64,000 nucleotides of DNA from Stenotrophomonas rhizophila (GTDB taxonomy: Bacteria; Pseudomonadota; Gammaproteobacteria; Xanthomonadales; Xanthomonadaceae), in NCBI RefSeq assembly GCF_003651185.1, contig NZ_RCDC01000008.1, positions 1 to 64,000 of the forward strand. The letters are read 5' to 3'. The translations under genes were made by a program, and so were the position numbers. Shown here one piece after another: positions 8,652 to 17,869 of the stretch. Under the pieces are notes generated by a model. It saw only the letters and a program-made list of their open reading frames with translations. It was not told the origin of the DNA and made no database searches. Numbering within the stretch: the stretch's first letter is position 1; every line of letters starts with the position of its first letter.

Positions 8652-9473
8652 ATGACCGGGGGTATGCTGGCGCGCCTTCTGCCGCGATGTGCCGCCGTGC
8701 TTGAGCTGGTTCCCCCTGAACTGTTGTGGTTGGTGGCGATCGCCTTCATCGCCGGCCTGGTGGATGCCGCCGTCGGCGGCGGTGGACTGGTGCAGTTGCC
8801 CGGGTTGTTCACGGTCCTGCCGCAGCACACGCCGGCGATGCTGTTCGGCACCAACAAGTTCAGCTCGATGTTCGGCACGGCCGCCGCCGCGTTCCGCTAC
8901 GCGCGCAATGTGCGCTTCCCGTGGCGGCCGGTATTGTTCGCGGCCGGCACGGCCTTCGTGTTCTCCTTCGCCGGGGCCACGGCGGTCAGCCTGCTGCCCA
9001 AGGATGCGGTGCGCCCGCTGGTGCTCGTGCTGCTGGTGGCGATGCTCGGCTACACGCTGTGGAAGAAGGACTTCGGTGCCCTGCACCGCCCGCGCGAGAT
9101 CGGCCGCAAGGAGCTGGTCACCGCGTTGGCGATCGGTGCGGTGATCGGGTTCTATGACGGCTTCTTCGGGCCCGGCACCGGCAGCTTCCTGATCTTCCTG
9201 TTCGTGCGCTTCTTCGGGTTGGACTTCCTGCGTGCGTCTGCCGCCTCCAAGGTGGTGAACCTCGCGACCAACGTGGCGGCGATCTCGTTCTTCGTGCCGA
9301 CCGGCAACATCCTGTGGCTGTTCGCGCTGCCGATGGCCGCGGCCAACATCATCGGCTCGGTGGTCGGCACGCGGATGGCGCTGCGCGGTGGCACGCCCTT
9401 CATCCGCAAGCTGTTCGTCGGCCTGGTGGTGGTGCTGATCGCCCGGATGGGCTGGGATACCTTCGGCGGTTAG
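8652..9473 (+). CDS. TSUP-family (TauE/SafE) anion transporter
   Basis: An inner-membrane permease of about 273 residues with roughly eight hydrophobic segments. The [17 protein letters not shown] and [14 protein letters not shown] stretches and the FGPGTGSFL repeat of the glycine motif are typical of TSUP proteins, which move sulfite, sulfonates or other small anions. The start is uncertain: ATG 8652, ATG 8664 and GTG 8697 are all in frame. The last leaves more room for a promoter between this gene and the divergent ychJ-like gene. Substrate unknown. Confidence 0.87.
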   Translation: MTGGMLARLLPRCAAVLELVPPELLWLVAIAFIAGLVDAAVGGGGLVQLPGLFTVLPQHTPAMLFGTNKFSSMFGTAAAAFRYARNVRFPWRPVLFAAGTAFVFSFAGATAVSLLPKDAVRPLVLVLLVAMLGYTLWKKDFGALHRPREIGRKELVTALAIGAVIGFYDGFFGPGTGSFLIFLFVRFFGLDFLRASAASKVVNLATNVAAISFFVPTGNILWLFALPMAAANIIGSVVGTRMALRGGTPFIRKLFVGLVVVLIARMGWDTFGG

Positions 9474-9477
9474 CCGG

Positions 9478-9503
9478 ACGGGCCAGCCCTGGGGCTGACC
9501 CGT
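9478..9503. terminator. Hairpin between convergent genes
   Basis: Arms 9478-9488 and 9493-9503 pair with one mismatch around a short loop, between the TSUP stop (9473) and the jetC stop (9511). Only a weak T-rich stretch follows. It could stop transcription from both sides. Confidence 0.45.
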
Positions 9504-9510
9504 TGGTTGC

Positions 9511-12500
9511 TCAGCGCCTGGGCTTGGCCGGCTTCTTTGCGGCCGCCTTGGGTACGGCCTTGGTGGCCGTCTTCTTTGCCGCTTTCTTCGCCGGTACCTG
9601 GGGCGCAGCCTTCTTCGCGCGGGATGCCGGCACGGCTGCCGGTGCCTCCACGCCCTCGGCCTCGGCCTCGACGTTGGCGTCCTCGTCGACCGAGGCAGCC
9701 ATCACCTCGGGGGCATCCACCACGGCAGGCGCGGCGATCACGGCCGGTGCCCGTGCCGCCGTCGTCTCGCCGGCGCGGGCACGCTCGGGCAGCTTCAGGC
9801 GCTTGCCTTCGTCGTCGTACTCGATCAGCAGCACGCCGGAGTCGTGGCGACCGCTGATCTCCACGAAGCAGGCACCGCCGATGAACGGCTCCAGCGTCAT
9901 CACCGACTTCAGCGGGGTGGCCACGACCATCTGGAACCCGAAGTTGTCGAAGATGTTCATCGCCAGCGCGGTGAACTCGTTGTCGGCCTTGTCGAAGGCT
10001 TCATCCAGCACCACCGCCGCGTAGCTGGGCAGCTGGCCGTCGGCGCCACCGAGCTGGTAGCGCAGCGCGGCCGCCAGGCAGGTGGTGGCCAGCTTCTGGC
10101 GCTGGCCGCCGGACTTGCCCGCACCGCTGCGGTAGATCTCCACCTGTTGGCGGGTGGCGGCGTCGAGCTCGACGCCGACGAATTCCACATGCAGGCGCAC
10201 GTCCAGCACCAGCTCGCGCCAGCGCTTGTCCTCGCCCTCCTGCGAGCCGAGCTTGGCGACCAGCTCACGCAGGACCGCGAACTGTGCTTCGGCCAGTTCG
10301 CGCTGGTCGGTCTGCTGTTGGGACAGCACGTCGCGCAGGCGCTGGTGGAACTCCAGCACTTCAGGCAGGCGGCGATCGGTGAGTTCGATGGTCAGCAGGG
10401 TGCCGCGGTTGAACGGCACCTGCTCCAGCGAGGCATTGACCTCGTCCAGGCGCTGGGCGATCGACTTGCGCGCCTCGGCCGTGTGCCGCTGCAGGGCCAG
10501 CAGGTTGTTCTTGCTCTGGCTCTGCAGCAGATCGAAGAAGCGTGCCTCGTGCTGCGGCAGGCCATCGTTCTCCAGCCGTTGCAGGCGGGCCAGGAAATCC
10601 TCGGCGCTGGACAAGCTGACGGTGAAGTCGCCGCTGTCTTCGGGCCAGGCCTGGCAGTAGCGGCGGAAGCAGCCGAGCAGCAGGCTCTCCAGGCGGTTGT
10701 GTTCGGCCTGGGAACCGCCGAGCTGTTCATTGAGGGTGTTGCTGATCTGCCGGAAGTGGGCTTCCAGGTTCTCCAGGCTGAGCACGCCGAGTGCCTTCAG
10801 GCGTTCGTCCAGGCCCTGTTGCTGCAGGGGGGTGACCACGCGCTTGGCCAGCGGCGCGCACTGCTCGTGCAGGCGTTCCAGGCGTTCGTGTTCACGGCCA
10901 AGCTGGCCGCGCTCCACGCGCACGTCTTCATAGGTGCGCTTGGCCTGGGCCACGTCGGCGCGGGTCTTCTCGATCTGTTCGCCCAGCTTGCGCAGATCGG
11001 CATTGCCTTCGCGCAGGTCGTGCAGGGCCTGGGCGATGTCGTCCAGGCGCTGCAGCGGTGCGGCCACATCGATCTCGTCCCAGCCCAGCGTGCACAGTTG
11101 ATGGCAGGCCAGTCGGGCCTTGCCGTCCTGTTCGCGCTGCGCGCGCAGGCCGGCCACGTCGCTGTCGCAGGCGGCGATGCGCTGGGCCAGTTCGATCGCT
11201 TCGCGCTCGTAGAGGTCCAGCTTGTCGCGGTTGTTGAAGCCCAGCAGCCAACGGCGGCGATCGCTGATGTTGTGGCGATCGTCCTTCTCGAAGCGCTCGC
11301 CCGGGTGCTTGACCTGGCCTTCCTTGGTGATGCCGCGGTCGGTATCGCGCAGGTGGCGTGCATCCACGCATTCGTAGTCGAAGCGCTTGCCCAGCTCGCG
11401 GCGCAGCCAGCCGGCATAGCCGTGCTCGCGCAGCACCAGCTTGTGCAGCAGCGAACGTGCGCCCGGCTCGCGGCCATGCAGCGCATCGTCGTTGCGGCGT
11501 ACGCGGTAGTAGACCAGGCGGGTACCGAGGTGGGTCTGGTTGATCCACTCCGAGACCTGGGCGTGGTGGCGCTCATCGACCAGCAGCGACTGCGCGAAGC
11601 CGTGCAGCACGCGCTCGATGGCGCCCTGCCATGCGGCGTCTTCGTCGCGGACCTGCAGCAGTTCGCCCACGAACGGCAGTGCCGCCTCGGGAATGCCGGT
11701 ATCGCTGCTCAGGCGTGCGCGCAGCTGCTGCATGGGTGCAGGGATGCTGGACGGGGTGCGCTTGAGCGCCTCCAGTTCCGAACGCACCTCGGCGAAGCGG
11801 CGTTCGTCGTCGCGCTTGCCGCCCATGCGCTCGGCAATGGCTTCATCCAGCTCGGCCGCAGCGCGCTGGCCATCGTCCAGGCGGGCCTGGGCGCGGGCGA
11901 GCTGCTCGGCAAACCCGTGCGCGGTCTCGGCCAGGGTTTCCCCCAGTTCGCGGCTGGCGTGGTTGGCCTGGCTGCGCTTGGCCAGGCGGCGGTCGCGCTC
12001 CTGGGCGACACGGCCCTGCTCGCGCTCAAGCTCTTCGATGCGCTCGCCGCCCTGCTGGCGCCGCTGCGCTTCCAGTTCGGCGAGGTGGCTTTCATGGTTG
12101 TCCAGCGCGCTGCGGCGCTGGCCTTCTTCGCCGGACAGCCCGCGGTCACGGGTATCCAGTTCCAGCAGGCGCGCCTCGAGCAGGGCCAGGCGACGCTGCT
12201 CGCGCACGCCGTCGATGCCCAGCTTCATCTCATCCAGGTCTTCGCGCTGGCGGCGCAGTGCCTGCAGATCGGCGTAGTGGCCGCGTGCGGGCAGCAGGGT
12301 TTCGACCTGGCGGCGCGCGGTGACCACGGCCTGATGGGCGCCATCGAGTTCGGCGAAATCATCGACCAGCCGCTCGGCGGCATCGAAGGTGCGCGGTGCA
12401 TCGAGCATGAAGTCGCGCAGGAACACGTTCAGATCGCCGAGGTTCTTCGCCGACTGCGTCTTGTGCAGCAGGCGCAGCGCCATCTCGTTCTCGATCCCGA

Positions 12501-13122
12501 GCACGTGGCGGAACCGTTCGGCGTAGCTGGCGAAGCTGTCGAAGTGATGCACATCGCCCAGGCGCTGCTTGAGCTTGCGCAGGTCCAGGTCGAAGCCGCC
12601 GAGGTCGCGCGCGATGTCGAAACTGCGCTCGGCCACCATGTAGTGCTTGCGCACATCGGCCGCCGCCGCGCCGTTGCCGGCGATCCAGAACAGGCGCACC
12701 AGGCTGACGATGCGGCCGTCATTGCTGCGGTATTCCAGCACCAGCGCGGTCCAGGTAGCGCCTTTACGCAGGTACTGGGTGGCGATTTCGCCGGTGCCGC
12801 TGTCCTGCTGGTCGGCCCAGGCGCCACGCACGTAGGAGACCAGGTTGCGGTCGCGGCCACTGCGTTCGGCTTCGCGCGCGGCGGCATTGAAGTCGACCAG
12901 GGCCGGCGGTACCAGCAGCGCGGACATCGCATCGAGCAGGGTCGACTTGCCCGAGCCGGAGCGGCCGACGAACAGGAAGCCGCGTTCGGCGATCGGCACT
13001 TCGGTCAGGCCGGAGAAGGTGCCCCAGTTGTGGACCTGCAGGCGGCGCATGCGGAACTGCTGCGCGCGCGGGTCGGGCTGGTCGCCGGGGAACAGGGCAG
13101 GTGCGGGAATGTGGACGGTCAT
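9511..13122 (-). CDS. jetC: JetC/MksB-type SMC ATPase with a histone-H1-like C-terminal tail
   Basis: The SMC-like motor of a Wadjet/Mks condensin, about 1203 residues. Walker A is VGRSGSGKST (about residues 52-61) after the AAA_29-type start LQVHNWGTFSGL. Long coiled coils span roughly 290-500 and 660-900, with a hinge-like middle. The C-terminal head carries SGAGKSGGQRQKLA (signature) and YAAVVLDEAFDKAD (Walker B). Family members usually end soon after the head. Here about 91 more residues follow: an acidic, Ala/Val-rich linker (VDEDANVEAEAEG) and then about 36 residues of Lys/Ala/Pro repeats like a histone H1 tail. The start is ATG 13122, 46 bp after jetB, with no clear ribosome site. No jetD follows: the next gene is convergent and unrelated. 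Confidence 0.88.
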   Translation of the reverse strand: MTVHIPAPALFPGDQPDPRAQQFRMRRLQVHNWGTFSGLTEVPIAERGFLFVGRSGSGKSTLLDAMSALLVPPALVDFNAAAREAERSGRDRNLVSYVRGAWADQQDSGTGEIATQYLRKGATWTALVLEYRSNDGRIVSLVRLFWIAGNGAAAADVRKHYMVAERSFDIARDLGGFDLDLRKLKQRLGDVHHFDSFASYAERFRHVLGIENEMALRLLHKTQSAKNLGDLNVFLRDFMLDAPRTFDAAERLVDDFAELDGAHQAVVTARRQVETLLPARGHYADLQALRRQREDLDEMKLGIDGVREQRRLALLEARLLELDTRDRGLSGEEGQRRSALDNHESHLAELEAQRRQQGGERIEELEREQGRVAQERDRRLAKRSQANHASRELGETLAETAHGFAEQLARAQARLDDGQRAAAELDEAIAERMGGKRDDERRFAEVRSELEALKRTPSSIPAPMQQLRARLSSDTGIPEAALPFVGELLQVRDEDAAWQGAIERVLHGFAQSLLVDERHHAQVSEWINQTHLGTRLVYYRVRRNDDALHGREPGARSLLHKLVLREHGYAGWLRRELGKRFDYECVDARHLRDTDRGITKEGQVKHPGERFEKDDRHNISDRRRWLLGFNNRDKLDLYEREAIELAQRIAACDSDVAGLRAQREQDGKARLACHQLCTLGWDEIDVAAPLQRLDDIAQALHDLREGNADLRKLGEQIEKTRADVAQAKRTYEDVRVERGQLGREHERLERLHEQCAPLAKRVVTPLQQQGLDERLKALGVLSLENLEAHFRQISNTLNEQLGGSQAEHNRLESLLLGCFRRYCQAWPEDSGDFTVSLSSAEDFLARLQRLENDGLPQHEARFFDLLQSQSKNNLLALQRHTAEARKSIAQRLDEVNASLEQVPFNRGTLLTIELTDRRLPEVLEFHQRLRDVLSQQQTDQRELAEAQFAVLRELVAKLGSQEGEDKRWRELVLDVRLHVEFVGVELDAATRQQVEIYRSGAGKSGGQRQKLATTCLAAALRYQLGGADGQLPSYAAVVLDEAFDKADNEFTALAMNIFDNFGFQMVVATPLKSVMTLEPFIGGACFVEISGRHDSGVLLIEYDDEGKRLKLPERARAGETTAARAPAVIAAPAVVDAPEVMAASVDEDANVEAEAEGVEAPAAVPASRAKKAAPQVPAKKAAKKTATKAVPKAAAKKPAKPRR

Positions 13123-13168
13123 GGCAGGGCTAGCAATCCAGGCAGGGCAGCGGCGCGCGGGCGCGCGC

Positions 13169-13870
13169 TCAGGCGTCGAGGTCGGCCGGCGCTTCGCGCA
13201 GGCGGCGGTACACCTGGGCCAGGACGGCGACATCTTCGGCGGAGAACATCAGTTTCAGTGCCGGCGAGACTTCATGACGCGCATCGTCACCGCCGAGGCG
13301 GGTGAGGATGTGGTTGTCCTTCATCTTCTGCACGGCACTGGCGACGCGGCGGTTGAAGCCGGCGCGGTCGGTGGACAGGTGGCGCTCGTACACGGCCAGT
13401 GCTTCGGCCAGTTCGGCATCCTCGACCACCGCGCGCACGCCGCGCGCATCGGCTTCGGCCAACTGCTGGCGCAGGTGCAGCAGCAGCACCGAATCGATGA
13501 AGGTCAGCGGCGAGGTACGCAGCAGCACCGGTGCATCGATATCTTCGGTGTCGGCCTGGCGGGTGAAGGCCACGCCGCTCTCGCGGTCCAGCACCAGTTC
13601 CAGGAACAGGTCCGAGAGCGCCGAGCGGATCGCCGCTTCGCTGCGGATCAGCGCCGGCCACAGCTTGGCGTGGCGCAGCTGGTCGATGCTCGGGCCGATC
13701 AGCAGCTGGCACAGCGCGCGGCGGCCATCGAGCGGCAGCCGGCCGGTGTCGCCCATGTAGAAGACGTCATTGTTACGCCGCAGGACGGGCGTCACCACGA
13801 CCGGCTCGTCGTCGTGCTCGTCTGCGCCGCCGTCGATCGGGGTGTCGGTGGATTGTTCATGCCAGCTCAT
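13169..13870 (-). CDS. jetB: JetB/MksE-type subunit (DUF4194)
   Basis: A 233-residue protein matching DUF4194, the small winged-helix (kite-like) subunit that bridges kleisin JetA and motor JetC. It has an acidic N-terminus ([13 protein letters not shown]), then [27 protein letters not shown] and [18 protein letters not shown], typical of the family. Its start overlaps the end of jetA by 14 bp, as expected for subunits made in fixed ratio. Confidence 0.88.
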   Translation of the reverse strand: MSWHEQSTDTPIDGGADEHDDEPVVVTPVLRRNNDVFYMGDTGRLPLDGRRALCQLLIGPSIDQLRHAKLWPALIRSEAAIRSALSDLFLELVLDRESGVAFTRQADTEDIDAPVLLRTSPLTFIDSVLLLHLRQQLAEADARGVRAVVEDAELAEALAVYERHLSTDRAGFNRRVASAVQKMKDNHILTRLGGDDARHEVSPALKLMFSAEDVAVLAQVYRRLREAPADLDA

Positions 13871-15326
13871 GGCGTTTCTCCTGGGTGAACCAGATCAGCG
13901 GAATGCGGGCGCGACGCCATTGGCCATCGCCGCCGCGCCATTGCGCGATCTCCTGTTGATCGGTGGCGACCTCGCCGTGGCGGGTGCCGAGCGAGAGGTA
14001 ACCGATGATGCTGCCCAGCCCCTGTGGGGCCTCGCGGTGTTCAAGCACCTGCGCGATCGACAGCCGCGGCTGCGCGCCGAGCAGCTCGTGCAGATCGCGG
14101 CGCAGGGTGCGGAAGTCGATTTCAGAGGCGGCCACCAGGTCGCCGACACTCTCCAGCGAGATCGCGGCGGTGTCGTTGCGCTGCACGCTGCCATCCACCT
14201 GCGCCTGGCGCGGATCGTGCAGCTTCCATTGCGAGAGCGAGCGCAGCCGGCTGGTGGTGAGCTGCAGGTCGCGGCCGATGCCGCGCTGCGCCGGGATGTG
14301 GTCGCGCAGGCCCAGCGCCTCACCCTGGGCCTGCTTGAGCAGCTGGTTGAGGCGGCGCTGTTCCAGGTAGCCACGGCTCTGCACGAAGCCGCGCAGGCTG
14401 CGCGCGAAGTGCTGCAGCACGTCGTGGACCTGGCCACCGCGCTCAAGCATGGTGGTGGTGAAGCCACGCAGGAAGGTGCGCTCGTTGCGATCCAGCTTGC
14501 GCGCGAAACCACGCGCGAGCACGGTCTCCAGCGCGGCATCGAGCTGGGCGCTCTGTTCGGCATCATTGAGCAGGCGCCAGAACGCCTCGAAGCTGCGCCC
14601 GGCGTCGCTGTCGCCGATCACGTCCACGCCTTCGAACAGCTTGGACAGGACGTCACCGCGCTCGCCCTCATCATCGATGATGCGTTCGCGGAATTCACGG
14701 TTGAGGCGTTCGAAGTCGTCGCGCACGCGGCGGAAATCTTCGGTCAGCTCGTCGGCCAGGCCGATGATCTGGCGGGTCCGCTCCAGCGCGCGCTTGCCGT
14801 CCAGCGAGGAGACCTTGCCGCCGCTGACACGGGCGATCTCGGCATCGATGCGGTCGCGCTCGTCGCGCAGCGCGGACAGGCGCGCATCCGGGTTGGATTC
14901 GGTCAGCGCGGCCAGCTGCGAGAGCTGCTCGATCACCAGCGCCAGCCGGCTCTCGGTGGCGGCAGCGCGCGCCTGCTCCAGGCTGTCGGCGAAGCGGATC
15001 GCCTGCGCGGCCTGGGTGGACAGTTCGTACTGTTCCTGGTCGGCGCCTTCGGGCAGGCGACGTTCCAGCCAGCCCTGGGCCAGCCAGTGCGCGATGTAGG
15101 CCTGTGCGGTGCGAGGCAGGTCGCGCGAGAGCTCATCGGCCTTGAGGTCATCCAGCGCGCGCTGCAGGCGTTCGTGCAGCACCGCGGTGGACAGGGTGCG
15201 CTCGTCCTGCATCAGCAGGCTCTGCAGCAGGCCGATGATCTCCGGCGCGTGATCGGCCGCCAGCAGCTTCCACTGCGACTGTTCGCGCAGGTGGCGGTAA
15301 CGGGTAATGCGCTCGCGATGTTTCAT
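13857..15326 (-). CDS. jetA: JetA/MksF-type kleisin subunit (DUF3375)
   Basis: A 489-residue DUF3375 protein, normal length. The N-terminus has [20 protein letters not shown], a central coiled region has [14 protein letters not shown], and [18 protein letters not shown] is a family hallmark. In Wadjet complexes this kleisin links two SMC dimers. The start is ATG 15326; the neighbouring bases show no Shine-Dalgarno site. It is 127 bp downstream of folE on the same strand, so it may have its own promoter in that GC-rich gap or depend on folE read-through. Confidence 0.88.
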   Translation of the reverse strand: MKHRERITRYRHLREQSQWKLLAADHAPEIIGLLQSLLMQDERTLSTAVLHERLQRALDDLKADELSRDLPRTAQAYIAHWLAQGWLERRLPEGADQEQYELSTQAAQAIRFADSLEQARAAATESRLALVIEQLSQLAALTESNPDARLSALRDERDRIDAEIARVSGGKVSSLDGKRALERTRQIIGLADELTEDFRRVRDDFERLNREFRERIIDDEGERGDVLSKLFEGVDVIGDSDAGRSFEAFWRLLNDAEQSAQLDAALETVLARGFARKLDRNERTFLRGFTTTMLERGGQVHDVLQHFARSLRGFVQSRGYLEQRRLNQLLKQAQGEALGLRDHIPAQRGIGRDLQLTTSRLRSLSQWKLHDPRQAQVDGSVQRNDTAAISLESVGDLVAASEIDFRTLRRDLHELLGAQPRLSIAQVLEHREAPQGLGSIIGYLSLGTRHGEVATDQQEIAQWRGGDGQWRRARIPLIWFTQEKRHELA

Positions 15327-15453
15327 TCGAGACCGGGGACAGGAAGACGGGCCGCGCGGGTCGCGGCGGCCGGGAGGGAAACGGGACGCGCACGCACCCG
15401 CAGGGCCGGGCCGAAGCCCGGCGCCTGCCGGCCGCGCGCGACAGCGCGGGGAA

Positions 15454-16056
15454 TCAGCGCTTGCCGCCCACTTCGATGAAACGCAGGAACTCGGCGCGGG
15501 TGCGCGCGTCCTCGCGGAAGCTGCCCAGCATCTTGGAGGTGACCATGCTGACGCCCCGCTTGTGGATGCCACGGGTGGTCATGCACTCATGCGCACCTTC
15601 CACCACCACGCCCACGCCGACCGGCTGCAGCACGTCCTGGATGCACTGGGCGATCTGCGCGGTCATCTTTTCCTGGACCTGGAAGCGGCGCGCGTACGCC
15701 TCGACCACGCGGGCCAGCTTGCTGATGCCCACCACCTTGCCGGCCGGCAGATAGCCGACGTGCACGCGGCCGATGATCGGCGCCATGTGGTGTTCGCAGT
15801 GGCTTTCGTACTCGATGTCGCGCAGCACGATCAGTTCGTCGTAGCCGGCCACTTCCTCGAAGGTCCGCTCCATGTAGGCGCGCGGGTCGTCGCGGTAGCC
15901 GCTGAACCAGTCGCCATAGGCTTCGGCTACGCGGCGCGGGGTATCCAGCAGGCCTTCACGGGTCGGATCTTCACCGGCCCAGCGCAGCAGGGTGCGCACC
16001 GCCGATTCGGCCTCGGCCTGGGTGACGGGGTTGGCGTCGTTGTCTTGCTTGCTCAT
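15454..16056 (-). CDS. folE: GTP cyclohydrolase I
   Basis: Converts GTP to 7,8-dihydroneopterin triphosphate, the entry step of folate synthesis. The 200 residues are the expected size. Zinc ligands are visible in [13 protein letters not shown] and later in [10 protein letters not shown], with [18 protein letters not shown] between them. The start ATG 16056 gives MSKQDND; longer in-frame readings run into the region shared with the divergent marR promoter. It ends 127 bp before jetA on the same strand. Confidence 0.95.
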   Translation of the reverse strand: MSKQDNDANPVTQAEAESAVRTLLRWAGEDPTREGLLDTPRRVAEAYGDWFSGYRDDPRAYMERTFEEVAGYDELIVLRDIEYESHCEHHMAPIIGRVHVGYLPAGKVVGISKLARVVEAYARRFQVQEKMTAQIAQCIQDVLQPVGVGVVVEGAHECMTTRGIHKRGVSMVTSKMLGSFREDARTRAEFLRFIEVGGKR

Positions 16057-16177
16057 TACATACAGCACCCGAAGGGGGGCGAGCATCGTACCCGACAGAC
16101 CCCTCGGGCGTCCTGCGCCGGGGCGCCCGGGCCCCGCCCGGAAAGGCATTCATTGGGCCGCGGTTGTGCCACGGGTA

Positions 16178-16208
16178 TTGATAGGAGGCGAATTAGTAGT
16201 ATCCTATC
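16178..16208 (+). promoter_or_regulatory. Promoter and probable autorepression site of the MarR regulator
   Basis: -35 TTGATA (16178-16183), 16-bp spacer, -10 TATCCT (16200-16205). A perfect inverted repeat, GATAGGA (16180-16186) and TCCTATC (16202-16208), covers both boxes, as expected for a repressor that blocks its own promoter. Transcription would begin within a few bases of the ATG at 16216. Confidence 0.6.
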
Positions 16209-16215
16209 TATTCTG

Positions 16216-16671
16216 ATGAACCGATCCCTCGACGAACGCACCCAGCTGCAGATGCAGCTCAGTTCCGGCTTGCTCTATGCAGGGCGGCAGTGGCAGCGCC
16301 TGGCCGACCAGGCCCTGGGCAGCTACGGCATTTCCGCTGCCTGCACCATGCCGCTGCTGATGATCGGGCGCGCCGGCGGCGGTATCCGCCAGGTGGCGCT
16401 GGCCCACCAGCTGGGCATGGAAGGGCCCTCGCTGGTGCGCCTGCTGGACAAGCTGGCCGCCAGCGACCTGGTCCGCCGCGAATGCGACGCCAGCGACCGC
16501 CGCGCCAACCTGCTGTGGCTGACCGACAAGGGCGAGGCCCTGGTCAGCGAGCTGGAAACCCAGCTGATCGGCCTGCGCCAGGATGTGTTCGGCGAGTTGA
16601 CCCTGGATGAACTGCGCACCGTCCTGAAGCTGTGGCAGCTGCTGGCCGATGCGGCCGACCGCGTGACGTAA
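16216..16671 (+). CDS. MarR-family transcriptional regulator
   Basis: A 151-residue winged-helix regulator. The HTH is GGIRQVALAHQLGMEGPSLV, followed by the wing RRECDASDRRANLLWLTDKG typical of MarR (DxRxNxxxLT). It precedes an efflux operon and has a dyad over its own promoter, so it probably represses itself and the pump genes until an aromatic or phenolic ligand binds. No Shine-Dalgarno site precedes ATG 16216, and with the promoter placed as proposed the mRNA would be nearly leaderless. Confidence 0.9.
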   Translation: MNRSLDERTQLQMQLSSGLLYAGRQWQRLADQALGSYGISAACTMPLLMIGRAGGGIRQVALAHQLGMEGPSLVRLLDKLAASDLVRRECDASDRRANLLWLTDKGEALVSELETQLIGLRQDVFGELTLDELRTVLKLWQLLADAADRVT

Positions 16672-16754
16672 GCCTGTTCCCCGTTGTACCGCCCGGTGTC
16701 GTCCCTCGACGCCGGGCGATCCCCTTTCCGCTCCCCTGTGAATCCTTTGCCTCG

Positions 16755-16964
16755 ATGTACGGTGAATTCAGTCTCTATGGTGTGTTCGTCCCGACCCTGC
16801 TCGGGTTGATGCTGCTTGCCTACCTGCTCAAGAGCGGGTTACGCGTGGTCCTGCAGCGCACCGGCGCCTACCGCCACATCTGGCACCCCGCCCTGTTCAA
16901 CCTGGCCGTGTACGTGATCGTGCTCGGCGGGTTGTTTTCCCTGATGCGTTGGATGCAATCGTGA
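16755..16964 (+). CDS. DUF1656 small membrane protein (AaeX-like)
   Basis: A 69-residue protein with two hydrophobic segments (FVPTLLGLMLLAYLL and LFNLAVYVIVLGGLF). The start FSLYGVFVP is typical of DUF1656/AaeX proteins, which precede HlyD-type adaptors in AaeAB-like pump operons. Its TGA lies within the GTGA that begins the next gene, so translation is coupled. Function of the family is not established. Confidence 0.88.
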   Translation: MYGEFSLYGVFVPTLLGLMLLAYLLKSGLRVVLQRTGAYRHIWHPALFNLAVYVIVLGGLFSLMRWMQS

Positions 16965-17869
16965 ACAAGATCCTCAAGCAGACATTCCCGGTCGTATTGA
17001 CCGCCGTGGCCGTACTGGCCGCCGTGCTGGTGCTGCGCCACCTGTGGGCCTATTACATGGATGAGCCGTGGACGCGTGATGCGCATGTCAGCGCCGACGT
17101 GGTGCAGGTCGCGCCGGACGTGTCCGGGCTGGTGGAGGCGGTGAAGGTGGCCGACAACCAGCCGGTCAAGCGCGGTGAGGTGCTGTTCGTGGTGGACCGG
17201 GCACGCTATGAGATAGCGCTGGAGCAGGCCCAGGCCGCCTTGGGCGAACGCCGCGCTACGCTGGACCAGCTGCGCCGCGAGATCGCGCGCGACCGCAGCC
17301 TGCAGGATCTGGTCGCCGCCGAGGATGCCGAAGTGCGCCGCGCCAAGCTGCTCGCCGCGCAGGCCTCGATGGCCACCGCGCAGGCCGCCGTCGATCTGGC
17401 CAAGCTCAACCTGGCGCGTACCGAAGTGCGCAGCCCCAGCGATGGCCACCTCAACGACCGCACCGTGCGCGCGGGCGACTACGTGACCGCCGGGCGCCCG
17501 GTGATGGCCGTGCTCGATACCGGCTCGTTCCGCGTGGACGGCTACTTCGAAGAAACCCGCCTGCAGGGCGTGCATGCCGGGCAGAAGGTCGACATCCGCC
17601 TGATGGGCGAAGCGCAGCCGCTGCAGGGCCACGTGCAGAGCATCGCCGCCGGCATCGAAGACCGTTACCGCAGCGAAGGCAGCAGCCTGCTGCCGAACGT
17701 GACGCCTGCCTTCGACTGGGTGCGGCTGGCCCAGCGCATCCCGGTGCGCATCCATATCGACCGCGTGCCGGCCGGCGTGAACCTGATCGCAGGGCGTACC
17801 GCCACCGTCACCATCCAGCCGGGCACCGCGCAGGCCACGCCAGCGCAACCGGCACGGACGGCGCTGTGA
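16961..17869 (+). CDS. HlyD/EmrA-family periplasmic adaptor
   Basis: The periplasmic adaptor that joins an inner-membrane pump to the outer-membrane channel, about 302 residues. One N-terminal membrane segment (VVLTAVAVLAAVLVL) is followed by the lipoyl half-motifs APDVSGLVEAVKVADNQPV and LARTEVRSPSDG, with an alpha-helical hairpin between them (EQAQAALGERRATLDQL). The start GTG 16961 overlaps the DUF1656 stop (GTGA). TTG 16949 is possible but less likely. It resembles AaeA more than a toxin-secretion adaptor, given the FUSC partner. Confidence 0.9.
   Translation: MNKILKQTFPVVLTAVAVLAAVLVLRHLWAYYMDEPWTRDAHVSADVVQVAPDVSGLVEAVKVADNQPVKRGEVLFVVDRARYEIALEQAQAALGERRATLDQLRREIARDRSLQDLVAAEDAEVRRAKLLAAQASMATAQAAVDLAKLNLARTEVRSPSDGHLNDRTVRAGDYVTAGRPVMAVLDTGSFRVDGYFEETRLQGVHAGQKVDIRLMGEAQPLQGHVQSIAAGIEDRYRSEGSSLLPNVTPAFDWVRLAQRIPVRIHIDRVPAGVNLIAGRTATVTIQPGTAQATPAQPARTAL

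Noticed and set aside
9844..13305. A 1153-codon open frame opposite jetC
   Set aside because: Shadow of jetC; Ala/Gln/Leu-rich without domains, and jetC has clear ATPase motifs.
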